Source: Pedosphaera parvula Ellin514
GTDB lineage: Bacteria > Verrucomicrobiota > Verrucomicrobiia > Limisphaerales > Pedosphaeraceae
Assembly: GCF_000172555.1 (NCBI RefSeq)
Contig: NZ_ABOX02000031.1
Span: 1-64,000, forward strand
DNA length: 64,000 bases
Direction: 5' to 3'
The notes below the pieces were generated by a model. The model was given only the letters and a program-made list of their open reading frames with translations, was not told where the DNA came from and made no database searches. Both the position numbers and the translations under genes were made by a program. This document shows positions 17,125 to 27,112 of the stretch, piece after piece. Within the stretch, counting starts at the first letter, position 1. Every line of letters starts with the position of its first letter.

Positions 17125-17694
17125 ATGAGTCCCGTCACACATTTCCTGATCGGATGGGTTACTGCGAACGCCACCGATCTAAATCGTCGCGACCGCGCCA
17201 TCGTAACCATCGCCGGAATCATTCCAGACCTGGATGGCGTCGGTATCGTCGCTGAAATCCTTACCCATCATTCGCCCAAACCACTCACCTGGTGGTCGGA
17301 TTATCACCATGTCCTCGGCCACAATATCGGTTTTTGCTTCCTCGTGGTTCTGGTTGCAGTTTTCCTCGCCACTCAAAAGTGGAAAGCCGCCATGCTTACC
17401 TGCCTCAGCTTCCACCTCCATCTCCTCTGCGACCTCGTCGGCGCGCGTGGTCCCGACCTTCACCAATGGCCCATTCCTTATTTGCTGCCTTTCTCCAACG
17501 CCTGGCAATGGACCTGGTCCGGTCAATGGGCTCTCAATGCCTGGCCCAACATGCTCATCACAATGGTCGCGTTGGTCATCACTTTCCGGCTGGCATGGAA
17601 ACGCGGCTATTCCCCTCTGGAAATGTTTTCTTCAAAAGCTGACCGCACCTTCATCGCCACCCTCCGACAACGATTTCCTTCAGTGGACACCTGA
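17125..17694 (+). CDS. YdjM/DUF457-like membrane protein (putative metal-dependent hydrolase)
   Basis: 189 residues. Starts MSPVTHFLIGWVTAN, the family's membrane-inserted His motif, then AGIIPDLDGVG (about 31-41), HHVLGHNIGF (about 61-70) and HLHLLCDLVGARGPDLHQW (about 97-115); these His and Asp residues would bind metal. About four hydrophobic segments place it in the inner membrane. Family members are called LexA-regulated hydrolases in E. coli, but their substrate is unknown and I see no LexA box. Its end overlaps the convergent unknown gene by 15 bases. Confidence 0.82.
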   Translation: MSPVTHFLIGWVTANATDLNRRDRAIVTIAGIIPDLDGVGIVAEILTHHSPKPLTWWSDYHHVLGHNIGFCFLVVLVAVFLATQKWKAAMLTCLSFHLHLLCDLVGARGPDLHQWPIPYLLPFSNAWQWTWSGQWALNAWPNMLITMVALVITFRLAWKRGYSPLEMFSSKADRTFIATLRQRFPSVDT

Positions 17695-18354
17695 TTGCTT
17701 GATAGACTTATCTGAATCAGGATACCCAATTTCTCCCACGTCCGCTTTGATATCCGAAAGCGCAATTTCAGGATTTAGCAACGCAACTAAATCCGAAGTA
17801 AGCGTTTGGTGGTCGTAAATAGCCTTTACTGCCACCAGCGAAACAGCTTGCTCATAATAGCTCTCAGCCCAAGTTTGGTATGTCTCGGGGTTTCCATCCA
17901 GAATGGAGAGCATTTCTCCAGAGCCATCGCTTTCCAACCAATCAATACCCTCGTTTGGCATGACAATGTTCCAGATAGCTTCCTCATTTTTGCGCCAGAG
18001 ACAGAATGTCGCTTTCTGCATGCTGAATGCTGCTTGATGCAAAAATGATGTGAATTCAGCAGGAACGCTTTTCTGGATTTGCGATGGAAATGATTTGTCC
18101 GCCGCTAGAGCCGACTCGTGAGCAAAGCCTTTGAGCGCTGCTCCGTGGAGGGCAAACAAAATGAACCATTCGTCTCCAGATCCATCGCGCATCGAGGCCA
18201 TCTCCTCGTCCGTTCCCCAGTTCTGTTTGTAACTATAATACCGGAATTCCCATTCCGGACAGATGATGGCATCCAGCATTGCCAGGGATTTGGTGAGGCG
18301 GCGCAGCGTCTTGATCTCCGGCATTTCATCTGGATTGGCAGTTGATGGGGGCAT
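17680..18354 (-). CDS. Protein of unknown function
   Basis: 224 residues, acidic, no signal peptide or membrane segment. I do not recognise the family. Notable stretches are MLDAIICPEWEFRYYSYKQNW (about 26-46) and DGSGDEWFILFALHGAALKGFAHES (about 57-81), a compact Trp-rich alpha/beta pattern seen in some immunity-like or SUKH-like proteins, but this is only an impression. The convergent upstream gene overlaps its 3' end. The start has no obvious ribosome-binding site. It follows the cys operon terminator on the same strand, so it must have its own promoter. Confidence 0.7.
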   Translation of the reverse strand: MPPSTANPDEMPEIKTLRRLTKSLAMLDAIICPEWEFRYYSYKQNWGTDEEMASMRDGSGDEWFILFALHGAALKGFAHESALAADKSFPSQIQKSVPAEFTSFLHQAAFSMQKATFCLWRKNEEAIWNIVMPNEGIDWLESDGSGEMLSILDGNPETYQTWAESYYEQAVSLVAVKAIYDHQTLTSDLVALLNPEIALSDIKADVGEIGYPDSDKSIKQSGVH

Positions 18355-18442
18355 TGATATTTGAAATCAAACCAATGCTCGGCTTGCCGTGCAAGGCATT
18401 GGACAACGCCCACGAAAATGCTGCCCGACCTGATAGGAGCAT

Positions 18443-18476
18443 AAAAAGAAGCCCTGCCATTTTCAAGCAGGGCTTC
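18443..18476 (-). terminator. Rho-independent terminator of the cys operon
   Basis: A perfect 10-bp stem, GAAGCCCTGC (18448-18457) with GCAGGGCTTC (18467-18476), has a 9-base loop and, read on the minus strand, is followed at once by five T (18443-18447). It lies 24 bases after the cysNC stop codon. Confidence 0.9.
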
Positions 18477-18499
18477 CGACAACCTTAAACCGTGGGGAA

Positions 18500-20425
18500 T
18501 TAAATCGAAACCGTTGTTCCCTCGTCCTGCACGTTCAGGAAATCCAGCACCTTCGCCACCGATTCCGCCACCGTGAGCTTGCTGGTTTGCAATTCAAGTT
18601 CCGCTCTCAATGGGGCTTCGTATGGAGCCGAGATGCCGGTGAATTCCTTGATCTCATTCGCACGTGCCTTCGCATAAAGTCCCTTGGGATCCCGCTGCTC
18701 GCAAATCTCGACCGGAGCATTCACGTAAACTTCCACAAATTGGTTATCACTTCCTTCCAGCATTTTGCGCACGAGGTCGCGGTCCGCCCGATAAGGCGAG
18801 ATAAACGCCGTGATGCAAATAATGCCCGCATCGGCCATCAACTTCGCAACTTCGCCCACGCGGCGAATGTTTTCTTTGCGGTCTTCCGGAGAGAAGCCCA
18901 GGTCCGAGCCCAGTCCGTGACGGATGTTATCACCATCCAGCACATACGCATGCTTGCCTATGTTGAACAATTCGCGCTCCAATTCGTTCGCTATGCTCGA
19001 CTTTCCAGCCCCGGAAAGCCCTGTCAGCCATAACACACAACCGGAGTGGCCATTCACCAATGCGCGTTGTTTCGCAGTGACTTTGCCCTTGCTCCAAAAA
19101 ATGTTGTTACTCTTCTGGAGACTGTCCGAGGTGCGCTTTGGATAATTGTCCTCAGCCACAATGCCGCCGCCTGAAACTTCAAAACCATCCACGATGACAA
19201 ACCGCCCTGTGGGAACGATTTCAATGTGCTTATCGAAAGCAACCGCACGCTTGGTGCGAATCGTCAGTTCCGCCACTTCGTGACGACCAACGTAAGGCTT
19301 CTCCCCTTCGCGGGAAATAGTCTCGAGGGTTGACGCATCAATGATTTTCTCGATCGACTCAATTTCGCAATCCGCTTCCTGCGTTGCCAGCTTTAGCTTA
19401 TAAATCTTGCCCTGCTTAAAGGGTTGCCGTCCCAGCCAAAATAAACGTGCCTTAAAGCGGTTCAACTCATAGGGTGGGGCGGTCTCCAATGCAGCCACGG
19501 CTCCACGCTCCACGAAAATCTGCTCGGTCAGTGTAATACCAATCGATTCACCCGCGTTTGCACTCTCGCTTACCGGTGCATTCCAACGCTCGATCGTTTT
19601 AACCGTGCTCACCTTGTTGCTGGGGCTGAAAAGCAATTTATCCCCAACTTTAACCGAACCTGCCTCGATGCGCCCCGCCAGAATGCGGCGGTCATCAAAG
19701 CGATAAACATCCTGAATCGGGAATCGCAACGGCTGATTATCCGGCAAATCGGAAACCTTGAATTGATCCAGTGCCTCCAAAACCGTCGCCCCTTGCCACC
19801 AGGTCATGTTCGCACTCTTCGAAGCAATGTTATCGCCATGCTTCGCAGCAATCGGGATGAACAGCTTCGGCTCCACGCCAATGGTCTTCAGGAACGCGCG
19901 ATAATCCTTTTCGATCTGATTAAATCGTTCCTGCGAATACCCCTGCAGATCCATCTTGTTCACCAGCACGGCAATCTGCCGAATCCCCAGCAGATTCAAC
20001 AAATAACCATGCCGGCGCGATTGCTCCTGAATGCCTTCGTTCGCATCAATCAACAACAGTGCCGCCTCAGCATTCGCCGCACCGGTGATCATGTTTTTCA
20101 AAAATTCCTTATGGCCTGGCGCATCAATGATCACATACTGCCGCTTCTTGGTCTGAAACCAAATCTGCGCCGTATCGATCGTGATATTCTGGTCGCGCTC
20201 GGATTGCAACGCGTCCATCAGGTTCGCCCACTCAAACGGCACACCGCGCCGTTCGGCAATCTTCTGCAATTGCTCAAGCTTGCCTTCCGGCAGCGAGCCA
20301 GTGTCGTGAAACAGCCGGCCAACGAAGGTCGACTTTCCATGGTCCACGTGACCGACGATGACAATTTTCAACTGCTCAGTGGGTGTTGAAGTCGAATTCA
20401 TGAAGGGGGTAGATAGCATTGACAT
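18500..20425 (-). CDS. cysNC: Bifunctional sulfate adenylyltransferase GTPase subunit / APS kinase (CysN-CysC)
   Basis: 641 residues. The N-terminal GTPase has G1 GHVDHGKST (25-33), G3 DAPGHKEF and G4 NKMD; translation-factor-like beta barrels follow; the C-terminal about 190 residues are APS kinase with P-loop [25 protein letters not shown] and the [13 protein letters not shown] motif. With CysD it activates sulfate to APS, and the kinase makes PAPS. Because the operon's reductase is of the APS type, the kinase may serve sulfation rather than reduction. The frame is open further upstream, but the trx stop lies at 20427-20429; ATG at 20425 just follows it, and ATG at 20401 ([10 protein letters not shown]) is an equally good start. 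Last gene of the operon. Confidence 0.93.
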   Translation of the reverse strand: MSMLSTPFMNSTSTPTEQLKIVIVGHVDHGKSTFVGRLFHDTGSLPEGKLEQLQKIAERRGVPFEWANLMDALQSERDQNITIDTAQIWFQTKKRQYVIIDAPGHKEFLKNMITGAANAEAALLLIDANEGIQEQSRRHGYLLNLLGIRQIAVLVNKMDLQGYSQERFNQIEKDYRAFLKTIGVEPKLFIPIAAKHGDNIASKSANMTWWQGATVLEALDQFKVSDLPDNQPLRFPIQDVYRFDDRRILAGRIEAGSVKVGDKLLFSPSNKVSTVKTIERWNAPVSESANAGESIGITLTEQIFVERGAVAALETAPPYELNRFKARLFWLGRQPFKQGKIYKLKLATQEADCEIESIEKIIDASTLETISREGEKPYVGRHEVAELTIRTKRAVAFDKHIEIVPTGRFVIVDGFEVSGGGIVAEDNYPKRTSDSLQKSNNIFWSKGKVTAKQRALVNGHSGCVLWLTGLSGAGKSSIANELERELFNIGKHAYVLDGDNIRHGLGSDLGFSPEDRKENIRRVGEVAKLMADAGIICITAFISPYRADRDLVRKMLEGSDNQFVEVYVNAPVEICEQRDPKGLYAKARANEIKEFTGISAPYEAPLRAELELQTSKLTVAESVAKVLDFLNVQDEGTTVSI

Positions 20426-20426
20426 C

Positions 20427-20735
20427 TCAGGTATCCAACCAGGCGGCGAACTCCTTTTTGGAGCGGCTGCCGGTGATTTGCTTTTGCACTTGGCCATTAT
20501 CAAAAAGGAGGAAGGTTGGCACACCCATTACCCGGAACTGCGCACCCAGCTCTGCATCCTCGGCGGCATCAATTTTAACGATCTTTAAGTTCGGGCGGTC
20601 CATGGCCAGTTCGTCGATGATCGGATTCATGTAACGGCAAGGACTGCAGGAATCTGTGTAGAAATCCACGAGCACCCGTCCGGAGTGCTTGAGAACCTCA
20701 CTTTCAAAGTTTGCCGAAGTAACCAGGGTTGCCAT
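20427..20735 (-). CDS. Thioredoxin-like protein inside the sulfate operon
   Basis: 102 residues, one full thioredoxin fold without signal peptide, so cytoplasmic. The active site is C30-S-P-C33 in [18 protein letters not shown] rather than the usual WCGPC; the conserved cis-Pro is in [19 protein letters not shown] reductases need a thioredoxin or glutaredoxin to be re-reduced, and its position between cysD and cysNC points to that partner role. The changed CSPC dipeptide and the missing Trp would alter its redox potential. Confidence 0.92.
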   Translation of the reverse strand: MATLVTSANFESEVLKHSGRVLVDFYTDSCSPCRYMNPIIDELAMDRPNLKIVKIDAAEDAELGAQFRVMGVPTFLLFDNGQVQKQITGSRSKKEFAAWLDT

Positions 20736-20792
20736 AGGGAATTAATCAGGGTTGTCCAAAAAAATTCTTATCTCCGCGTCGCCGTGGTGAAA

Positions 20793-21605
20793 TTACATGT
20801 ACCCGTCACGACGCAGTTTTTCGAAAGCGTCCTCGCTCTCCTTGTCTTGAGCCCGACCCGAACGTTCCGAAGTCTTCGTGCGACGCAATTCCTCGATGAT
20901 ATCGTGCACGCTCTTGGCGCTCGACTTAATGGGGAACGTGCAAGGTGCGCAGCCCAAACTGCGATATCGTTCACCGCGCTCATTTGCAAAATACAGCGGG
21001 ATAACCGGAATATTCTCGCGCTCGATATACTCCCAAATGTTCAACTCCGTCCAATGGAGCAGGGGATGAATGCGGATGTGCGTGCCTTTTTCAAAATCCG
21101 TCTTGAACTGATCCCACAACTCCGGCGGTTGGTCTTCGACGTTCCACTCCATGTTCTTGTCACGCGGACTGAAATACCGTTCCTTCGCGCGAGTTGGCTC
21201 TTCATCACGCCGCACACCGACAATCACACCGGTGAAATGATGCTTGTCCAACACCTGCTTCAAGCCGTCCTTCTTCAAAGTGCCGCAGCATTCCACACGT
21301 GTCGCCTTGCCGTTCGGAAAAGTAACGCCACTCTTGAGAACTTCCTCATTCTTGCCCACGATCAATTGCAAATTCCAATCCTTCACGAGCTTGTCGCGAT
21401 ACTCGATCATGGACCCAATCTTATAGGTGGTGTCGACATGCACGAGTGGGAAGGGGACGTGCCCTAAAAACGCTTTGCGCGCCAGCCAGAGCAACACAGT
21501 TGAATCCTTGCCAATACTCCACAGCATCGCCATGTTCTCGAATTTATTAAACGCCTCGCGTATAATGTAAATGCTCTGGTTCTCCAGTTTGCTTAGATAG
21601 TCCAT
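20793..21605 (-). CDS. cysD: Sulfate adenylyltransferase subunit 2 (CysD)
   Basis: 270 residues, normal length. Starts [19 protein letters not shown] and has the PP-loop [17 protein letters not shown] (about 31-47), the [10 protein letters not shown] segment, [14 protein letters not shown] and the C-terminal [11 protein letters not shown] and [16 protein letters not shown] motifs. It forms ATP sulfurylase with CysN: sulfate plus ATP gives APS. The frame extends upstream to 21863 but that part overlaps cysH in another frame, so the Met at 21605 is taken. It lies between cysH and trx in one operon. Confidence 0.95.
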   Translation of the reverse strand: MDYLSKLENQSIYIIREAFNKFENMAMLWSIGKDSTVLLWLARKAFLGHVPFPLVHVDTTYKIGSMIEYRDKLVKDWNLQLIVGKNEEVLKSGVTFPNGKATRVECCGTLKKDGLKQVLDKHHFTGVIVGVRRDEEPTRAKERYFSPRDKNMEWNVEDQPPELWDQFKTDFEKGTHIRIHPLLHWTELNIWEYIERENIPVIPLYFANERGERYRSLGCAPCTFPIKSSAKSVHDIIEELRRTKTSERSGRAQDKESEDAFEKLRRDGYM

Positions 21606-21657
21606 GAAATGATCAGTGATGTAATATGGCTGATAATTTGAAAATCCGATTCCCTGC

Positions 21658-22440
21658 TTAAATCTGAAAGTCCACCTTCTTCGGCAGAAAGGTGTGAATC
21701 CCGCATTCCACCTTGTTGAATCCGGTCCAGCGTCCCGCCCGCTCATTCTCGCCGCTCGCAGTTTTATTCGTGCAGGGCTGGCAGCCAATGGAACGATAAC
21801 CCTGATCCTGCAGCGGATTATAAGGAATCTTATGTTCCTTGATATAATTCCAAACTGCCTCACGCGACCAGTTCGCCATCGGATTCAACTTAACGATGTC
21901 TCGTCCCGCCGTTTCATCAAAAGCGTACAGTTCGATGATACCAATGCTCGAGCGGGTATCCGATTGCTGACGGCGCAATCCGGTAATCCAACAATCCAGG
22001 TCCGCCAGCTTGCTCCGCAATGGCAGCACTTTGCGCATCGTGCAGCAAAGGTCCGGTTCGCGCTTCCACAGTTCGGGGCCTTGCGCCTCGGCTTGCTGTT
22101 CAAGCGTCAGATCTGGAACCAGCGACTCAATGCCAAATCCAAAGAAATCTTCGAGCCGCTTTTTAAGCGCCAGCGTTTCTGGAAAGAGCAGCCCGGTATC
22201 AAGCGTAAACACGGGGAATTGAATGCCGCTCTGCTTCGCCAGGTGCATCATTACCAAACCCGCACCTTGGAAACTGGTGCCGATCGCCGCCCGTTTTCCA
22301 AACTTCTCCCAAGCCCACGTCAACACTTCTTCGGTTGGTAAAGTATTGAACTGCTGATCCAGCAGGCGCACATTCGCCGTGTTTAATGGTATGCGCGCGC
22401 TGCTGGGTAAAATGACTGTATTTGGGAGTTGTGTAAGCAA
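21658..22440 (-). CDS. cysH: Adenylyl-sulfate (APS) reductase, CysH family, [4Fe-4S] type
   Basis: 260 residues. The PP-loop fold is marked by [14 protein letters not shown] (54-67) and [11 protein letters not shown] (79-89). It has the Cys pair C132-C133 and C220-x-x-C223 (IGCQPCT), the four ligands of an iron-sulfur cluster, and the C-terminal ECGIH (Cys246) that carries the catalytic thiosulfonate. The CC...CxxC set marks enzymes that use APS, in contrast to E. coli-type PAPS reductases that lack it. It makes sulfite for the next enzyme. Five bases separate it from cysI. Confidence 0.95.
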   Translation of the reverse strand: MLTQLPNTVILPSSARIPLNTANVRLLDQQFNTLPTEEVLTWAWEKFGKRAAIGTSFQGAGLVMMHLAKQSGIQFPVFTLDTGLLFPETLALKKRLEDFFGFGIESLVPDLTLEQQAEAQGPELWKREPDLCCTMRKVLPLRSKLADLDCWITGLRRQQSDTRSSIGIIELYAFDETAGRDIVKLNPMANWSREAVWNYIKEHKIPYNPLQDQGYRSIGCQPCTNKTASGENERAGRWTGFNKVECGIHTFLPKKVDFQI

Positions 22441-22445
22441 GTAAT

Positions 22446-24134
22446 TTAGGCGGATGCGGGCCCCGCTCCATCTTTCAGCAAGAGCCGATCGCAGAAGTCA
22501 CCAAAATGCTCGCCGGGGTTCCGCTCCTGGGCGAAGCGAGCCAGCACTGGACGAAGCTCATTGGTGAGGTCATCGGTTTTAACGTTTTCCTTGTAAAGCC
22601 GGTTGAGACGTGTGCTCGACCGGTTACCACCCAGATAAAGTTGATACTTATTCGGCGCGCGACCTACCAGGCCGATTTCCGACATCATCGAGCGGGCGCA
22701 ACCATTGGGACAACCAGTCATGCGAATGATAATCTCTTCATCCTGCAATCCCACTTCAGCAAGCAATCCCTCAATGCGACCAAGGATGTCAGGCAATACG
22801 CGCTCGGATTCGGCCAATGCCAGACCGCAGGTCGGCAACGCAGGGCAGGCCATCGAAGCTTGACGAATGATGCTGGCCTGATTCTCCACCGGAATCCCAT
22901 GCTGCGCCAGGATCTTGGTGATCGGCTCGCGATCCGCCGGCTTCACATTCGCCAAAATAATATTCTGCGAAGGTGTCAGGCGAACTTCCGTGCGGAATTG
23001 CTCCACGATCTTACGCAGCGCGGTCATCAACTGAAACTTGTCGGTGTCCTTCACCCGACCCGATTCAACGTAGAGACCAAGGAAATGATTCCCATCAAAC
23101 TGCTCGTGCCAGCCGAACAGATCACCCTGCTTGGTAAACTGATAAGCCTTCGCAGTCTCCAGCTTGAAGCCAAGGCGCTGCTCAATCTCATTGCGGAACC
23201 ACTCCACACCTTTTTCTTCGAGCACGTATTTCAAACGCGCATGCTTGCGGTTCGTGCGATCACCAAAATCGCGATGCACCGTGAGCACTGCCTTTGCGGC
23301 TTCCACAACTTTTTCAGGAGTGATGAAACCAATGACATCGGCCAGACGGGGATAAGTCTGCACGTTGCCGTGGCTCATGCCCAAGCCACCGCCAGCAATC
23401 AAATTGTATCCCACCAGCTTGTCGTTCTCCACGATGGCAATAAAACCGACGCAGTTCGTGAAAATATCAACATCGTTCAATGGGGGAATGGCAAACGCCG
23501 TCTTAAACTTGCGCGGCAAATAAGTCTTGCCATAAAGCGGATCGACGAATGTCTTGTTCGACTCATCCTCCAACGTCAATTCCTTGCCTTCAACCCAGAT
23601 CTGATGGTACGCCTTCGTATGCGGCAACAACGCATTCGAAACCTTGCGCGCATCTTCCAACACCTGCTCAACCAGTCGGCTCGTCGCTGGCGTCGCTGGC
23701 GCCATCACGTTACGATTCACATCACCGCAGGCGGCAACTGTCGTGGCGAGCGCTTCGTTGATCCCTTTCATCAACGGCCCCAGGCTGGACTTTACGACGC
23801 CGTGAAATTGAAATCCCTGGCGTGAAGTGATGCGCAACGTCTGGTTGCCATACTGCATCGCGAGGCGATCAAACATCAGATAATGATCCGGACTCACCAC
23901 ACCACCGGGCAGGCGACCACGCACCATAAACTGGTAATGCTTCGCCACCTTGCGCTTGTCGCGATCATCACCCTGGTAAATACCGTGGAACTTTAAAAAT
24001 TCGTAATCGTCATCCGAGAAGCGATCCACCGTCGTGTTCGCCAAGGTTGCACCAATATTTCCCGACAACGTGGGACAGGCTTCTTTAAGCCCTTCGTTGC
24101 GGGACAATTTTGCTGGTGCTGGATCCGTAATCAT
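22446..24134 (-). CDS. cysI: Sulfite reductase hemoprotein (siroheme, [4Fe-4S])
   Basis: 562 residues. Ends with the siroheme/[4Fe-4S] ligands CPALPTC (C430, C436) and CPNGC (C475, C479) of the nitrite/sulfite reductase family, with two ferredoxin-like halves before them and the RITSRQGFQFHGV motif near residue 101. It reduces sulfite to sulfide with six electrons. No CysJ flavoprotein gene is present in the window, so it may take electrons from ferredoxin or a distant partner. First gene of the operon; upstream 24135-24348 holds a divergent promoter region with two palindromes. Confidence 0.95.
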   Translation of the reverse strand: MITDPAPAKLSRNEGLKEACPTLSGNIGATLANTTVDRFSDDDYEFLKFHGIYQGDDRDKRKVAKHYQFMVRGRLPGGVVSPDHYLMFDRLAMQYGNQTLRITSRQGFQFHGVVKSSLGPLMKGINEALATTVAACGDVNRNVMAPATPATSRLVEQVLEDARKVSNALLPHTKAYHQIWVEGKELTLEDESNKTFVDPLYGKTYLPRKFKTAFAIPPLNDVDIFTNCVGFIAIVENDKLVGYNLIAGGGLGMSHGNVQTYPRLADVIGFITPEKVVEAAKAVLTVHRDFGDRTNRKHARLKYVLEEKGVEWFRNEIEQRLGFKLETAKAYQFTKQGDLFGWHEQFDGNHFLGLYVESGRVKDTDKFQLMTALRKIVEQFRTEVRLTPSQNIILANVKPADREPITKILAQHGIPVENQASIIRQASMACPALPTCGLALAESERVLPDILGRIEGLLAEVGLQDEEIIIRMTGCPNGCARSMMSEIGLVGRAPNKYQLYLGGNRSSTRLNRLYKENVKTDDLTNELRPVLARFAQERNPGEHFGDFCDRLLLKDGAGPASA

Positions 24135-24143
24135 AAGTTATAT

Positions 24144-24227
24144 ACTAATGTTAGTTAGGTTAACAGCTTTGCGCCTGTTGTCAATCTGTTTTTAACCAGC
24201 TCACGTTGACTCTTTACGCTACGTGAG
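24144..24227 (-). promoter_or_regulatory. Candidate cys operon promoter with two palindromic operator sites
   Basis: On the minus strand a perfect TTGACA (24184-24179) is followed after 16 bases by TAACCT (weak -10). Just downstream lies ACTAA-TG-TTAGT (24144-24155), a 12-base inverted repeat ahead of cysI. Further upstream CTCACGT-N14-ACGTGAG (24200-24206 and 24221-24227) is another perfect inverted repeat, between the two divergent genes. Both could bind a sulfur-responsive regulator; this is inference. Confidence 0.4.
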
Positions 24228-24348
24228 TTGTATTAAACCAATTGGGCGTTTATTTCTGTATGGCAAGACCAAAACCATCTTGCTCTTTGAACCGTCGTGT
24301 CTAGACTAAGAAAGACAAATAGTCCAATGTAATCGAACGCCTTTTGGT

Positions 24349-25557
24349 ATGGATCAGCGCAAGTTTTATTATTTCGACAATAATGCCACCACTCAGGTCG
24401 CACCGGAGGTGGTGGAGGCCATGATTCCGTTCCTGCGCGATTTCTGGGGCAACCCTTCCAGTGCCTATCAATTCGGCAAACAGGTCGCCCGCCATGTGGA
24501 GTCCGCCCGGGAAAAAGTTGCTGCCCTGATCAACGCTGATCCGCGGGAAGTGATTTTCACCAGTTGCGGCACTGAAAGTAATAATTCAGCCATTCATAGC
24601 GCGCTTGTCTCTCAACCAGGCAAACGCCATGTGGTGACCACTGCAGTGGAACACTCCGCCAATATCAAGTTTTGCGCCTATCTCGAAAAGCGCGGTTATG
24701 ATATAACTCTGCTGCCGGTCGAATCCGATGGCTCTATCGATATCCACCTGCTGGAAAAATCAATTCGTCCCGACACCGCCATCGTTTCCGTCATGTGGGC
24801 GAATAATGAAACCGGTGTCATTTTCCCGCTCGAAGAAATCGCTGCCATCTGCCGCAGCAAAGGCGTTCCTTGCCACACCGATGCCGTCCAGACTCCTGGG
24901 AAATTGAAGATAGATGTTGCTGACCTCGGTGTCGATTATCTCTCCCTGTCCGCGCACAAATTGCATGCGCCCAAAGGCATCGGCATGCTCTACGTGAAGA
25001 AACGCGCCCGTTATCAGCCTTATATCATCGGCGGGGGACAGGAACGGGGACGTCGTGGCGGAACGGAAAACGTTGCCAACATCGTTGCCTTCGGACGCGC
25101 TGCCGAATTGGCCATGGCCACATTGAATGACGAGAATACGCGTGTCCGTGCCATGCGTGATCGCATGGAGAAAACCATTCTCAGCACCATTCCGAATACC
25201 GTTCGCAACGGCAGTTTCGATTCACGCCTGCCGAATACTTCAAACATCGCTTTTGATTCTGTTGAAGCCGAAGCCATCCTCCTGATGCTCGACCAGGCTT
25301 CCATTTGCGTTTCCAGTGGTTCGGCCTGTACCACCGGTTCGCTCGATCCTTCCCATGTGTTGACAGCAATGGGTTTGACCCCAAGCCGCGCACGCGGTTC
25401 CATCCGCTTCAGCCTCGGTGTTTATAATACCAACGAAGAAGTCGATTATTTACTGAAACATCTCCCACCCATCATTTCCCGGCTGCGAGCCATTTCCTCT
25501 TCCACCGCGACCATGCCCGGCAAGGAATCCAAGTCGGAAGCTGCTGTCACCAAATAA
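24349..25557 (+). CDS. Cysteine desulfurase (NifS/IscS type)
   Basis: 402 residues. Motifs of the class V PLP aminotransferase fold: FDNNATTQ (9-16), the H102 of VEHSANIK, TDAVQ (177-181), the PLP lysine K204 in LSAHKLHAPKG, and the long active loop with the catalytic Cys327 in SSGSACTTGSLDPSHV, typical of the NifS/IscS group rather than SufS. It moves sulfur from cysteine to iron-sulfur cluster scaffolds or tRNA thiolation. A Ser/Thr/Lys-rich tail follows the core. Divergent from the sulfate operon, which makes the sulfide for cysteine. No IscU or other isc gene follows. Confidence 0.93.
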   Translation: MDQRKFYYFDNNATTQVAPEVVEAMIPFLRDFWGNPSSAYQFGKQVARHVESAREKVAALINADPREVIFTSCGTESNNSAIHSALVSQPGKRHVVTTAVEHSANIKFCAYLEKRGYDITLLPVESDGSIDIHLLEKSIRPDTAIVSVMWANNETGVIFPLEEIAAICRSKGVPCHTDAVQTPGKLKIDVADLGVDYLSLSAHKLHAPKGIGMLYVKKRARYQPYIIGGGQERGRRGGTENVANIVAFGRAAELAMATLNDENTRVRAMRDRMEKTILSTIPNTVRNGSFDSRLPNTSNIAFDSVEAEAILLMLDQASICVSSGSACTTGSLDPSHVLTAMGLTPSRARGSIRFSLGVYNTNEEVDYLLKHLPPIISRLRAISSSTATMPGKESKSEAAVTK

Positions 25558-25648
25558 ATTTTCTTTGGCCATCAAAGATTCCCTGTAACGGTCCTGGAGG
25601 CCTGAGGGTCTTTAAGTGCATCATTGCCAGTTTCGAGAAAGCAGAACT

Positions 25649-27031
25649 ATGAAAACTATTATTGCCGTCCTCCTGGCGGCCGCAGTCGGCTTTGCTGCCG
25701 CTTACGGATATGTCGTCCACCAAAAAGACCTCCAACTCAAAGCGCAACAAGCTCAATGGCAATCCGAGAAGGATGGTTTGGACAAGCAGTTGGCCGATGC
25801 ACAAAACAAAGCTGGTCGGATTGAAAAGGTGACCGTGCAAGCCGCCGCCGCGCCCGTTGCTCCGGTGAAAGTTTCCGCTCAGGAATGGCTGGATAGATTG
25901 ATCAAGATCCAGCCTGGCTCCGGTGCCGGTCGAATCGAAAAGCTCCGTGAAATCGTTTTTTGCCTGGGCAGTTTGGCCGAAACCGGTCAGGAAGCGGTTC
26001 CTGTGATTGGCGCGTTTCTTGCCAAGAACGAAGATGTAAATTATTCCTCCACTGAAACCGACAATAGCGATCGTCGCAGTCGCTACGGCAGTGGACGTCG
26101 CAGCTCCGTGACCCTGGATTTTACATTCCCTCCTTCACTCCGCATGGGGCTGTTCGATGCCTTGAAGCTGGTGGGTGGAGAAGCCGCTGAAAAAGTTTTG
26201 GCTGATGCTTTGGGCACCACAGGTCGCGGCGTAGAGGTCGCTTATCTCGACCACATTTTGGATGCCATGGCTCCCGGCAAATATCGCGACCTCGCTTTGA
26301 CAGCCGCGAAAGATCTTCTCACTCACCCTCCTGACATCGCCAGCCCGGACAAACTCGATGAAAACTCCGAAGATTATCTCTTTAGTGTGCTCGAGAAATA
26401 CAAGGACACCTCCTTTGCCGCCATCGCTGCTTCGCTCCTCATCAAAGCCAACGGTCAGTTGAATCGCGCCGCTTTGAAATATCTGGATAACGAGCAGTCG
26501 GTTCCCACTTTATATCAGGCTTACAACGACTCGCGCCTCACCAACCAATGGGACAAGGCAAGTATCGCTTCGCGCGTGCTGAATTACGCCGGTTTGAATC
26601 CGCAGGCCAACCAACTTTTCAAGGATATAGTTGGAAATACGAATATCGATTCTCGCATGCGTTCTTTTGCGGTGGCGCGCCTCGTGGGCGGTAATTTTGG
26701 CCCCACCAGTAGCGATACTCCTACGGACCCGCAGCAGATCATTGCACGACAAAAATTGCTGACTGAAATCGCTCCCGGCTTCCAAGAAGATCCACGCATG
26801 GCCCGCGCGATCGTAACCACGCTGGACCAACTTGCAAACCAGCAAAACGGCGGACAAACTGATCCAAATCAAGCCTCAGTCGATCCCAATGCTGGTGGCA
26901 ATAATACCACTTCAGGCGGGAACAATCCTCGCTCCCGAAGCGGACGGACTCGCGGTGGACGGACTCGCGGTGGCAACAATGCCGCACCTCAGCCCCAGGA
27001 CCAAAGCGCTGGTGGCGATGTTATTCAATGA
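25649..27031 (+). CDS. Membrane-anchored protein of unknown function with low-complexity tail
   Basis: 460 residues from the Met that starts the hydrophobic segment MKTIIAVLLAAAVGFAAAYG, an uncleaved anchor or signal. A short coiled coil (about 24-50, QLKAQQAQWQSEKDGLDKQL) follows, then a helical repeat-like body (about 75-390) that resembles HEAT-type solenoids, and a Gly/Asn/Arg-rich tail (RSRSGRTRGGRTRGGNN) after residue 400. I do not recognise the family. It is probably periplasmic. The frame is open 11 codons further upstream without a better start. The next gene follows in 81 bases on the same strand. Confidence 0.75.
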   Translation: MKTIIAVLLAAAVGFAAAYGYVVHQKDLQLKAQQAQWQSEKDGLDKQLADAQNKAGRIEKVTVQAAAAPVAPVKVSAQEWLDRLIKIQPGSGAGRIEKLREIVFCLGSLAETGQEAVPVIGAFLAKNEDVNYSSTETDNSDRRSRYGSGRRSSVTLDFTFPPSLRMGLFDALKLVGGEAAEKVLADALGTTGRGVEVAYLDHILDAMAPGKYRDLALTAAKDLLTHPPDIASPDKLDENSEDYLFSVLEKYKDTSFAAIAASLLIKANGQLNRAALKYLDNEQSVPTLYQAYNDSRLTNQWDKASIASRVLNYAGLNPQANQLFKDIVGNTNIDSRMRSFAVARLVGGNFGPTSSDTPTDPQQIIARQKLLTEIAPGFQEDPRMARAIVTTLDQLANQQNGGQTDPNQASVDPNAGGNNTTSGGNNPRSRSGRTRGGRTRGGNNAAPQPQDQSAGGDVIQ

Positions 27032-27112
27032 CAGTTCCCCAGCCCCACGAGCCCGCACTCAACTTGGGAAAACCGTTCTTGAATTCCTGAGAGTTTGTGA
27101 CTTCCATGGTGC

